A DNA stretch of 60,000 nucleotides from Bolinopsis microptera (taxonomy: Eukaryota > Ctenophora > Tentaculata > Lobata > Bolinopsidae), in the NCBI RefSeq assembly GCF_026151205.1, contig NC_087072.1:3679375-3739374 (forward strand), in the 5' to 3' direction. The number at the start of each line of letters is the position of its first letter. Positions within the stretch are counted from its first letter, which is position 1. The notes under the pieces were generated by a model. That model saw only the letters and a list, made by a program, of their open reading frames with translations, searched no databases and was not told where the DNA came from. Shown piece after piece: positions 1 through 10,800 of this stretch. The position numbers and the translations under genes were made by a program.

Positions 1-895
1 CCTTTCTTTTGCTGTCATAATCATCGGTGAGCAGATCAAATTGTGTCCTCATCTCTTTAATTTCATCAACTTCTTTTGTAGTCTCCCTCAAAATTTTCAC
101 CATTCTGTTATTTATCTTGAACAACTGAGAGAAGTTTTCCTCGTCTACTTTCACACTCTCGGGCTTGCTGCAGACTGCCTTGATATCCTCCAGGAGAATT
201 TCTCTACTTGTGTCTTTGCTGCTGAACAACACACAATCCATATCAAACTCATCTTTTATGCGGGGCTTCAAGACCTCCGGAGTCCAAGAAACAGTGTCCA
301 TATGAGTCACTAAAACTCCAACTATATCTTCAGGCAGACTCAATAGTCTCTCACTATATCGACTGATGACACTCATTACATTTACTATCCTGGTGTCAGC
401 TTTAACAATTATTAGGATACGAGAAACGGGTTTATAGATCAACGCTGATGCTATGTGTTCGTTGTGCTGCAGCTGATCTTGGATGGAGTTGCTTCCTGGA
501 GTATCACACACAACCATGGAACTGTCGTATGTCCAATATGGTTTAGAGTATCTGGTAACACTGAAGGCGCTATCACCCTTCCATACTTTTAAATCAGTCA
601 ACTTATCAACCACTGTTGATTTTCCTACACCAACATCGCCTATCATAACAACGTACTTCTCGTTTGAGTCCCAATTGGCTGTGTTCGGCTCAAGGTTTCC
701 GGTGGGGACACATTCAGACCGCTTGACCGGTTCAGTTTCTGGATCTGTCATGGTTATGATCTTAGAGTTAGAGAACTCTACTGGCAATTCAACCTGAGGC
801 ATATTCTTCCAAATGATCGATCTCCCGCATCCAGATGACTGGAAGCTCTGTTTACCAGCATACCGACCCATGCCATAAGTAGGCAAGACACAGAG
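1..895 (-). CDS. AIG1/GIMAP-like GTPase module (partial; runs off left edge)
   Basis: Read on the minus strand, an open frame runs from just left of the T7 run at 896-902 to the window edge. It encodes a P-loop GTPase of the AIG1/IAN type: G1 loop GDVGVGKST near 620-645, a switch motif CDTPGS near 510, and a G4-like LVTHMDTV near 295-315, in the same order as the complete copy at 2708-4051. Upstream of the P-loop the frame carries SGCGRSIIWKN, a motif that closes the neighbouring paralogue, so this module probably continues from the module at 852-1982 as a double GTPase. AIG1/GIMAP proteins bind GTP and act at membranes in immunity and cell survival; the specific role here is unknown. The C-terminal half lies outside the window. 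Confidence 0.75.
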
Positions 896-1982
896 TTTTT
901 TTGGACAATGTCCTGAAAGTGTAGGTACCTAGAACACCATATCTTTGGTCATAACTGTTAAGTAAGGGCGAGGGTTTGTCTCCACACATACTTAAACCTT
1001 CGCATACTTCTAGTGTATCCTTCATCCATACTTCGTTGCAGTAAGGACATCTTCTGGCATCAAACTTACACTTGACGAAGCTCTTTGCTATATCAACCCT
1101 TAGATCATATAGAATGAGTCTTATCTGGCTCCTCATCGTATTGACGAGTCCTTCTTCTATCTCTGCTTTATCTTCATGAAAAGTAAAAGATTTTGCTAAT
1201 TTATTCAGAGCAAGTTCAACATTATCTTCCATCCAAGCTTTGAATTCAAAGATTAGATTTATTTCGTCTTGGCCTCTGTAATCCTTCCGGATTTCATCAA
1301 ATTCTCGTTTCATGTCTTTAAATTGGAGCACCGATTCGTTGATGTTCCAAAGAATATCAATTCTATAATCGTCAATCAGAATATCAAACGACTTTCTCAA
1401 AGTCCATTTGAAAACTGAAACATAAACTGTTTTTATGCAACGTTTTCGGATTTCTTCCAGAAGAACTTCTTTTTGAGTATCTTCTCCACTGAATAGAATA
1501 CAGTCCAGTTCAAATTTTTCTTGTATCAGTGTTCTTAGCTCTTCTCGGTGCCAATTATAAATAGTATCAATGTTGGTCACTAAGACCCCCACCACTTTCT
1601 TATCATCGTCTGTCAGTTGCAGAAGATTCTGATACATTACAATAGTTTCAACGACAGAATGCATTTGATTATTTGCTTTGACGACGATCAAACTCTGGGA
1701 TACCGGGTTAAATGTTAATGCTGCAGCTATCTGTTCAAAATTATGCACGAATTTATCAACGTTTGAATCGGTTCCTGGGGTATCACATATCACGATAGAT
1801 CCATCATTTGTCCAGAATGGACGAGAAAATTTGGTCACACTTTTGTTGTCAACATCACTCAGGCAATCCGGATGAACCAATTTTCTGACGAAAGTCGATT
1901 TACCAGATCCTGCTTGGCCGAGCAAAACAACATAAGGATAATCACGACCACCATACCCAAAACTAAATCCGGTACTTGCTGT
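852..1982 (-). CDS. AIG1/GIMAP-like GTPase module, middle tandem copy
   Basis: The translation shows P-loop GQAGSGKST, switch CDTPGT, G4-like LVTNIDT, a central helical stretch (EFDEIRKDYRGQDEINLIFE) and a Cys ribbon RRCPYCNEVW followed by CEGLSMCG. It is collinear with the 2708-4051 gene. The open frame begins after a TAA at 1985-1983 with no ATG before the P-loop. A splice acceptor (TTCAG, exon from about 2014) sits where the paralogue has one, so the start is either in an upstream exon or lost. The frame stops at 852, but this end is out of register: removing one base of the A7 run (complement of 896-902) would carry the frame on into the next GTPase module. Read as a coding exon with a frameshift or an assembly indel. 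Confidence 0.7.
   Translation of the reverse strand, partial: TASTGFSFGYGGRDYPYVVLLGQAGSGKSTFVRKLVHPDCLSDVDNKSVTKFSRPFWTNDGSIVICDTPGTDSNVDKFVHNFEQIAAALTFNPVSQSLIVVKANNQMHSVVETIVMYQNLLQLTDDDKKVVGVLVTNIDTIYNWHREELRTLIQEKFELDCILFSGEDTQKEVLLEEIRKRCIKTVYVSVFKWTLRKSFDILIDDYRIDILWNINESVLQFKDMKREFDEIRKDYRGQDEINLIFEFKAWMEDNVELALNKLAKSFTFHEDKAEIEEGLVNTMRSQIRLILYDLRVDIAKSFVKCKFDARRCPYCNEVWMKDTLEVCEGLSMCGDKPSPLLNSYDQRYGVLGTYTFRTLSKKTLCLAYLWHGSVCW
896..902 (-). other. Homopolymer frameshift between two GTPase modules
   Basis: A run of seven T (A7 on the coding strand) marks where the reading frame of the 852-1982 module goes wrong. In the paralogue at 2708-4051, about 29 residues separate YGVLGT from GCGRT. 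Shifting frame by one base here gives an equal spacing (about 30 residues) to the SGCGRS motif at the start of the next module. Either a real frameshift or a sequencing homopolymer error. Confidence 0.6.
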
Positions 1983-2014
1983 TTATCCAAATGTCACGAA
2001 ACGTATCCTTGATC

Positions 2015-2707
2015 CTGAAGTGGTAGAAATTAGTTTAAGAAGTTAAAGTAGAGCCAAATTTCATGAGTACAGTTTTATTGCACAAACAGCAGAGGTGAAA
2101 GGGCGAAGATTTAGGGAAGAAACTTTTGGGCGCAATTGTAAAAAATTTTAACTCAAAGCATTGAGAATAAAATGAGCTTCACCCTTCCCCGTTAATAAAA
2201 CGTTCAATAAACACTATAAGTATAATAAAAAACATTGATCTAAGATTAAGAACGCAACAATTAATGATTAAACAAATTCAATTTCAATCAGTGACAATAC
2301 AATTTTCGATTCATATTAAAATATAAAAAAAGAAGCTTGATCCTCCTGTACTTGTAGCTGTACAAATTTAGTTTTTATAAACAAAACACTCAAGAAGCGC
2401 AGCGTCCTATGTAAGTTTCATTATTGACAAGAATCTTAGCCTGGGAAGGGTGACACAGGATTGTTTTGACAAGGAAACAGCAGTTTCATGGTTTGATAAA
2501 AAGGCCAGGTGAATGTCTGTCTCGTTCCAATAAATCTTGTGTACTATAGTTTTTACTACATTATTGACAATACAACGTACCGACGTACGTGAAGACTAAA
2601 ATATGTCACAAACTCGGCAGCGGGAAGATTTGATGCTCTACCAGTGCCAGACTCTGACAGAATTAACCGAGGACTATTTCTTTGATGCTCATTAACTGTT
2701 GTCAACA
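2015..2707. other. Intergenic spacer between GTPase copies
   Basis: AT-rich sequence with no coding frame or repeat that I recognise. It should hold the 3' end of the 2708-4051 gene and the 5' region of the next copy. Confidence 0.5.
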
Positions 2708-4051
2708 TCATGCATTTGGATTTTTGCCTAGTTTTAGATGGTTTAATGCATTTTCCAACTCATGATCCACTGCCGCATGCCAGTTACTCGCTCCAGGAAC
2801 ATTTTTGCTAAGAATAGGAACTTCATCCATTCTAATTGGTTTTATTGCTCTGACTAGATCTTGAGGGACCGCCACTTTTTGTAGCCTTTTCCAATCGATT
2901 GTTCTACCACACCCAATTCCAGTTCCGGATACTTGCCGTTCTATTTTTCTGTCAGTGTGCTTCTTTATTGTGAACGTGTCTTTTATCAAACTGAAAATAC
3001 ATGTTCCCAAAACTCCGTAGTTTAAATTACGAACGTCAATACCAGCAGAGGGCCTTTCTCCACAAGTTGTTTGACCTTCACATCCCTCAACTTTTATCCA
3101 CACTTCGTTACAATGAGGGCATCGTCTGGCATCTCCAGCTCCATGCTCACTTTGGTGACCCGCTGCTTCAACTCGGAGGTCGTACAAGACGAGTCTCATC
3201 TGATTCGTCATGTTAGCGACATATCCTGCCTCTGCGTCTGCCTTGGGTCCATAGAACAAGAAATCATTTGCTTTAGCAAGCTTCTTTTGAGCAATCTCAA
3301 CTTGGTATTCCATCCAGGCCTGGAATTCGAATATTAAATCTATCTCATCCTTCTCTTTATAAATTTTCCTAGCTTGGTCAAACTGCTCTTTTATTTTCTT
3401 AAAGTGTTGCACTTCATCTCTAATTTGAAGAATAATTTTTCGTTCAGATTTGCCTATCTTGAACATCTTTAAAAAGTTCTCATGGTCAATCCTCAAGTTC
3501 AAGGTCTGCGTGCAATTGGCCTTAATATCATCCAGCAAAGATCTTTTAGAAGTGTGCACTCCACTAAAGAGCACACATTCTATACCTAACCCTTCTTTCA
3601 AGCATGCTTTGAATTCACTTCGGGACCACGTGACAGTGTCCATATGGGTCACCAATGCCCCGATGATCTCATCTGGCAGATCCAGAAGGTCTTCTGCGAA
3701 CTCTCTGATACGGTCCAGTGGACTGGCCATCCTGATATCCGCCTTCACTACAACCAGAATCCGAGATACAGGTTTAAAGTTCAGTGCTGCTGCTACATGG
3801 ACATTATGTTTGAACTTATCGGCCTCAGGGTTTGTTCCAGGAGTATCACAGATAACCATACTTCCATCGTACGTCCAGAATGAATCTGATGATCTAGTTA
3901 CACTTTTGTGACTGTTGCCGCTCAGGTTTTTTTCGTCGGTTAATTTTTCAACGATTGTCGATTTTCCTGTCCCAACTTGACCAACCAAAACAACGTACGG
4001 ATAATTGCTGCCAGCATACCAGCCTTTGCTATTGGTGTTTCCAGATGCCAT
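2708..4051 (-). CDS. AIG1/GIMAP-like GTPase, complete copy (447 aa)
   Basis: The best preserved member of the tandem trio. The start is taken at ATG 4051 (MASGNTNSKGW), just after a splice acceptor at about 4075 (TTTCAG); the more distal in-frame ATG at 4210 would place intron-like sequence in the protein. Domain order: GTPase domain at residues ~15-190 with P-loop VGQVGTGKST, switch CDTPGT and LVTHMDT; a helical middle rich in K/E/Q (~190-300); a Cys-rich ribbon CPHCNEVW...CEGQTTCG (~330); then GCGRTIDWKRLQ and a hydrophilic tail. AIG1-type GTPases with a C-terminal Cys ribbon are expanded in several invertebrates; GTP binding is expected, function otherwise unknown. Neighbours on the left are tandem paralogues on the same strand. 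Confidence 0.82.
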   Translation of the reverse strand: MASGNTNSKGWYAGSNYPYVVLVGQVGTGKSTIVEKLTDEKNLSGNSHKSVTRSSDSFWTYDGSMVICDTPGTNPEADKFKHNVHVAAALNFKPVSRILVVVKADIRMASPLDRIREFAEDLLDLPDEIIGALVTHMDTVTWSRSEFKACLKEGLGIECVLFSGVHTSKRSLLDDIKANCTQTLNLRIDHENFLKMFKIGKSERKIILQIRDEVQHFKKIKEQFDQARKIYKEKDEIDLIFEFQAWMEYQVEIAQKKLAKANDFLFYGPKADAEAGYVANMTNQMRLVLYDLRVEAAGHQSEHGAGDARRCPHCNEVWIKVEGCEGQTTCGERPSAGIDVRNLNYGVLGTCIFSLIKDTFTIKKHTDRKIERQVSGTGIGCGRTIDWKRLQKVAVPQDLVRAIKPIRMDEVPILSKNVPGASNWHAAVDHELENALNHLKLGKNPNA

Positions 4052-4210
4052 AGAAATGGGCTGTTTCGGGGATCCTGAAAGGAAAATAACTACTTGATTG
4101 AATAACGTTTTTAAAACTTTCAGACAGCTTGGAAGACAAATCTCAATTACTGCACTAGAGATGCAACCAAAAACAATAAAATTATGGCTGACTGTGCTTC
4201 TCAGCACCAA

Positions 4211-7200
4211 ATCATAGAATTAGATATATGAAGACTTCTTAAAACCATGCCCCATATTCTTTGGTGTTTTATAGCTCAATATCCCTTGAAAATATAGCCA
4301 ATTGCTCCTTTATAGATTGACCTACAAATGTTTAATACCGTATTATGAACAGTGAACACCCTGTGTTAAATGTATATAACAATATTGGAGAAAAGTAAGG
4401 CACTCTGCAAGGTTTACGGTTAATCGCAGTGTGTAATAATGTCGGGGTTTGACTGCAATATGAATATTGAATAAATAATTTGGCCAACTTGAATTGTGGC
4501 TTTCGAATTTTACGTTATGCTGAAATAGATCAAAAGAGGATACACGATTAAACAGATTAACGGTGCAATGGTGCATATCCTATTCGTAGAAATAATAAAA
4601 TTATAGTATGATATTTAAGAGGTTCAGGTATGTAACGAGGTTTAGGTAATGTAATTGTAAAGGTATTTTAACCTAGTCCTACCTTATTGGACATTATTTG
4701 ACCGGACATTAAATTTAAAATGAACCATAGGGCCTTCAATTAATGTCCGTTTAATTAATAAAGTCTTATAAGGTAGAATCATTTTAACATTTAAAAAGGT
4801 TTACAGTAAATTTACGATCAATCAGAACAATTCAGTTTGCCCAACGTTTTATTGGCACAACAATCATCATGATAACTGCAAAAGAAAAAAGTGTTCACCG
4901 AGGCATGTGTATTTGTAAATGGGTCACGCATATTTAACGAAATTAAATGTGCTCGTCAATCTGTGAAACGATCACACCCGGCCTGCAAATTATTGCCCGA
5001 AATGTATTATAATCTTTCAACGTGACCAACAACTGATAACTGTGATATGCTTTAATGACAATGCTTAATATAATGCTTTATCACTGTTAATAAAATTGTT
5101 TCGAACGCTTGCTCAAAATCAAATTAAAAGTAAAGCTTAGAAATAAGAAAACTTGAAGGGGATACACTATAACTGCACGAATTAACAGCTGACATATAGA
5201 CTATATTAATATACTATAGGGCGTTGCAATTCTAAAATATTTCTTCAGACGGTATCATGTATCACAAATTCCATAATAAAATAAACTTCAGATAACGGTA
5301 TCATTAATTTCATAATAAAAAAAACTCCAAGATGTAGGCACATATATTATTATTAATATTAGTTTTACGGGCTTGCAACTACTTCGGTTTGTACATTAAA
5401 TATAAGGTCATATAATATATATATAGATTATAGGTACATAGTTTTGATTATTTTAGATCGTATTATTTCAAATTAAGTTTAACTTCCTAATCCTGTTGAA
5501 CATTCTTTAAGTTTAGATCATGCAGTGGATCTACTATAGTACTAGTAGCAGATTTTTAACTGTAATTCTAAGTAAACTCATAAAGAGAAGGGGCAAAATT
5601 TCTAAATAACCCTCAGGTACATAATTTTAATTAATGTATCTCGACTCACAGTCACGTTGGCGGCGTAAATACTTAAATTAATGTTAATTATGACGCAAAA
5701 ATGTCTTTATAGATTGAATAACGCCACACGACGATCGAACAGAAATTCGACAACAAGAAATGGGCACATTAAAATGACGCAGCAACATGAGAAAATGTAT
5801 CACCTGCTGCCCCGTTTGGCTGGCAGAATGGCTGGCATTCTTAGTATTACTGAGTTTATCTTATAATAATAACGTAATACCCGCATTGCCATACATATTG
5901 TAAGACTACTTATAGTTATGCTACGGCACCAGTTTGTCGGGCACGTGGTCACCGTGTGACGCAGCTTCACGAGGTACAGTCAGTTGATAGAATTATATAA
6001 TCATAACGTGACCAATATTAGCCAGCGAGAAGGACTGGATTTCATGCGTAAGCATAATTAGATTCACAATTCACATCCTTTTATTTCTAGAGAGTAACAC
6101 GATGCCCGATGGTAGCAGCATGACAGGATGCTCATTGGACAATGAACACTTTGTGTCAGAAGTATATACAGTTTTTTGCCAATTTGACACGGTTAAAATG
6201 CACCAAATTTCAAAAAATGTTGGTCGGAAAATGTTCCCAAGACTGTTAGTGTTGTCTTGTGCCGTACCACCAGCAATTTCGTCACTCGTTTGATCAGGAG
6301 TTCTATAACTTACCCTACATTCTAGATGTTTTACTCAACTACTACTAGTTATGGGGTGAATCGGAACAGCGTTAAAAATACATCGATTCTGATTTCCGAT
6401 AAGAAGGTTTATAAACAAACTGTCTTGCTGGAAATTGAAATCGATGTAATCGATGTATAAATGCAGTATACACACAGAACCGACACTTTTCATACTATAA
6501 AATTTAATATAAGAAGAATCTGAATTCTTGATAATAAAATACCAGATTTTAGATTTATCTTAATGCTGGTTTATGTTACAGCTTTTTTTAAAGGAGACAA
6601 GGAAAAATACAGTTTTGTGCACTTGTATCACATCAATTTCAGTTTTAACATTACAGTAAGAATAAAATATTAATAAATACCATTTCCACCACACTCTACA
6701 AATCACAGTTGAAATAGAAACCTGAGAAGCTCAAATAGATTAACCATCCCTATTTCACGATTTAATACCAGATTCAGGATAAATCATCTACGGTCATTTC
6801 GAATTTCGTTTATTCAATTAGTGTTATCAATTTTGGCTCAGGTCTCTATTCCACATGTGACAGGCATAAACCACTATAAATCCCAACAAATTCATTGACT
6901 TGTGAAGCATCATAATAGGTACTTAATTATGAATTGTAAGGAACTTAAATCAAGAAAAAACAAAAATTCTGATCTGTTTTAATCGTTATTAAACCCAACG
7001 ATAAAATATCATTTAACCCAACGTAAACGAAATCCGGCAGCCTTAATATATATTTCCTTACTTATTTCATAACATTAAAAATACATACATCACCTAAAAA
7101 GTGCGGCATCATAAATGTTCGCACAGAAATAGTACGAGGTTTGACCAAAAGCACATTTAAAAAGTAACGTACATATTCCATCTAATAAGGTACATATGAA

Positions 7201-7858
7201 ATCAAAAATTATTTCATAACCTGAATTAGTTTGCAGATTATGCAGAAAATAATTATAACTGAATCGTAAAAACATAGGTTCATGAATTCTGACATGCATA
7301 GATATTATAAAATTGCGTATAAAATTAATATCACGAATAGGGGAATTGGTCATTTCAGAAATTAGATATATGTAATTATATAATACAAAGTAAATTTCTC
7401 AAAACTGTTTCTAAATTATATGATAACTTAACGTGACGTTAAATTTGATATAACAAGAAAGCATTCAATAAATTAAACCTGACAAGTACCATTAATTGTA
7501 GGGATCTGATAATCGTTTCACGCTAAACATTATTAAAACAGGGGTCTAGCATTTGCAATACACTCATAAGGGATCGTTCACATATTAAACTAAGCCTAAT
7601 TTTGGCCATTTTAGACCCTTCTCCGGCCCCACTTTACACATAACCATTGTGTGACAGTTACACTAGCGGCAGTATATCCTGCCCCCTCCTCCTTAGTTTA
7701 GCTTCCGTAATAATAATATATAAACGATCACTAACATCAACACAGCTTCACAACCGTGTTAATTTAATTGTTATTGATGGTCAAATAAATATGACATTTG
7801 CAATATTTTATTTCTGATATAAGAATATTGACACAGTTCAAGAAACGCTGTTGATTGA
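4211..7858. other. AT-rich intergenic region without recognisable genes
   Basis: About 3.6 kb with only short, low-complexity frames. It holds an imperfect ~100-bp inverted repeat at 4676-4778 (CCTTATTGGACATTA against TAATGTCC...ATAAGG) and a ~60-bp imperfect hairpin at 6387-6447 around ATCGAT. A fragment at 7570-7640 (GGATCGTTCACATATTA, then TTTTGGCCATTTTAGACCC) resembles one at 36485-36530, so it is probably a dispersed-repeat remnant. I see no convincing gene. Confidence 0.5.
4676..4778. repeat. Imperfect ~100-bp inverted repeat (MITE-like)
   Basis: The ends CTACCTTATTGGACATTATT and AATAAAGTCTTATAAGGTAG are near reverse complements, and the inner arms GGACATTAA / TTAATGTCC are exact complements. 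Size and symmetry fit a short foldback MITE; no target-site duplication was confirmed. Confidence 0.4.
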
Positions 7859-10800
7859 TTACGTCACGACGAAAGTGTTATCGTCGTTCTCTTTTCCCTG
7901 TTTAGCAGCCTCTTTCTTGGCTTTCATCTGAAGTTTGAAGGCCTTCATCCGATCTGCTCGGACTTTATCCATTTCTGAAAATGAATTATATATGTCAGTA
8001 CAGTGATCCGATCATACTGTGTTCAGTATCCCAATTAGGATTTAGAAAGGAACCTAGGTTCGCTTCCCGCGTTACAGAACCCAAATATTTATTCACTTTC
8101 GAAAATTAAACACAAAAGCATGTGACTAGATCCCATATTTGCGGCAGAAGTTGAATTAAAAAGAACTTGCAGATTTATTCAAATTAAAACTGGACCTGTT
8201 TTCTTAGGATTCGTCTTCTGGACAACGGGCTTGTTGACAACTTTTGGATTGAGAACTGCGGCAGAAACAGCTACAGGCTTGACTACTTTCACCTCAACCC
8301 AGTTATTTTCCTTCAGCTTGAGCAGATCCGCATAGTCAGTGTCAACTTGGTCAAGCTGAAAATATACATTTTACCGCAAGTACAGTATGAGGGTTCAATT
8401 CGGTAGACAAATAATTATCCAAAACTCTTCCACGCCCTTTATTTTTGGGATAATGTATGGTCGTTTAGGATTAAATAGATCAGTTCAAAACTTCAATCCT
8501 AAAAACTGTACCTGAAGTTCAGAACTGCAATCCTAGAAACTGTACCTGACGTTCAGAACTTCAATACTAGAAACTGTACCTAAAGTTCAGAACTTCAATC
8601 CTAGAAACTGTAACTGAAGTTCAGAACTTCAATCCTAGAAACTGTACCTGAAGTTCAGAACTTCAATCCTAAAAACTGTACCTGAAGTTCAGAACTTCAA
8701 TCCTAGAAACTGTACCTGACGTTCAGAACTTCAATTCTAGAAACTGTACCTGAAGTTCAGAACTTCAATCCTAAAAACTGTACCTGAAGAGAGCTACAAT
8801 CCTAGAAACTGTACCTGAAGTAGAGCTACAATCCTAGAAACTGTACCTGAAGTAGAGCTACAATCCTAGAAACTGTACCTGAAGTAGAGCTACAATCCTA
8901 GAAACTGTACCTGAAGTAGAACTTCGATCCTAGAAACTGTACCTGAAGTAGAACTTCGATCCTATGAAACTGTACCTGAAATAGAACTTCAATCCTAGAA
9001 ACTGTACCTGAAGTAGAACTTCAATCCTAGAAACTGTACCTGAAGTAGAACTTCAATCCTAGAAACTGTACCTGAAGTAGAGCTACAATCCTAGAAACTT
9101 TACCTGAAGTAGAGCTACAATCCTAGAAACTGTACCTGAAGTAGAACTTTTATTCAAATTTCTGATTGTTTCTGAATAGACTCAGTGAAGACAGATTCTA
9201 ATGGAAATAAATAGCTGAATAACGTATCGACATTTCTACGTCATACTCAGATACTCATATTCTGAAATAGTATTAATTCAATTATAACGATCAATATTCA
9301 CATTAAAAATTTGACGACGAAATTTATTTCAAACAGAATATATAACTGTAAAATAGTTATCAACCGTAAAATAGTTTTAAACGAAATCAGAGCAAATATG
9401 AACATAAAACTGACAAAATTTTATCAAATAGGGCTCATCTGAGAATTAACGAATAGCGTGACGTGTACAGGAGATAAAATAATTAATGGACAGCAGAGGA
9501 GTGAAATTTAAACGAGAATATTACTATTTACACGTCACTCAACTAAAAACTGTGTTAGATTGTTCAACTCTGTTTTATCGTTGAGTGTTGGTTAAGTTTT
9601 AAACGAAATCTTTTCTCCAAAAATCTACTCGCGATTGGAGAAAAACTAAAAGGAACCGAACAGGCCCTTCTCTTTTTACAACGCTGCAAATCGGAGCAAA
9701 TATTTCCAGTATTCATTCAAAACAGTGTCAGAGCTTTGAAACAGTCATTTCCTCTAAATTTCTCAGCCTTTCAACAAAAAACACTATTTGAACTCAGGAA
9801 ATCATGTTTAAACTAACACATTCAGTTCAAATACGTACTCATCGAACAACTAAAGAAGGACTCACTCCAACTGAAGAACTTTTTACGTGATTCTACACCT
9901 GAACATTTTGCTTTCATTTCGCAGCTTTATTTTCACAACAATAATCAAACTAAACAAAACTCTAAGACAAGACTATGTAACAAATTTAGCTGGTTAGTAT
10001 ACAAATACTAACTCCCCTGTTGGAAAAACAGAGAAAAATTCAATCAGAACTTCTCTTATATCCACTTGTACCACCACATTAAGAAACAGGACCAACTACC
10101 ACCCCCTCTACATACCATTTTCGATCATCGTCCTACTCTACGTTCATCCTCCTCTACCTCTCCTCCTCGCCCGCTTCATCAACACTCCAACTCCAATACT
10201 ACTTCCCTGTAAGAAACCCCGATTGGTGATAAGATGCCAGTATATTACAGTATTCACGCCGAATGCTCGTGATACTTCGCTTATACAGTGCCCATCGGAG
10301 ACGTAATCATTATACGTGGCCTTAAACTTCTACCCCGTTCCAGTATCTTCTAGAACAAGTTTTCCCGCTCTGACCGTTGGCGATGTCCAACTACCTTATC
10401 TACTCAACGTACCAATTCCCATGGAACGGAGCTCCGATCGCCCCACGATGATAGCCCGCCCCTAATTAACTGGAAATCGGAGACGGAATCAAGGGAACTT
10501 GGCATTGGACCCGGGGTCAGACGCGCCGAGATGCAGAGATCCAGCTGACTTCTCTTACAGGCATTTACGCGACGCAGCTCAGCTCCCGCAGAGTTCAGCC
10601 CCCACGGATCCTGGGCCTAGAGGACCACGCCGCTATCGCAGATCTCAGGATGCCGACTAGGAGAACTCATACCTCGGATTAGCTCTCAGCAGTTGCAGAA
10701 GGACCTCGCTACTTCAGATGCCGGCCCGTCCGGAAACTTCTCTCCTGCTAACGCTACTTCCCTATCGACAACTGGGTGAGTACTCCTAGAGTGGCCTTAG

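Noticed and set aside
483-797. Plus-strand frames of 60-150 codons across 41-3911 (including 1678-1875 and 3450-3911)
   Set aside because: Antisense shadows of the GTPase genes, with complementary motifs of the real coding strand.
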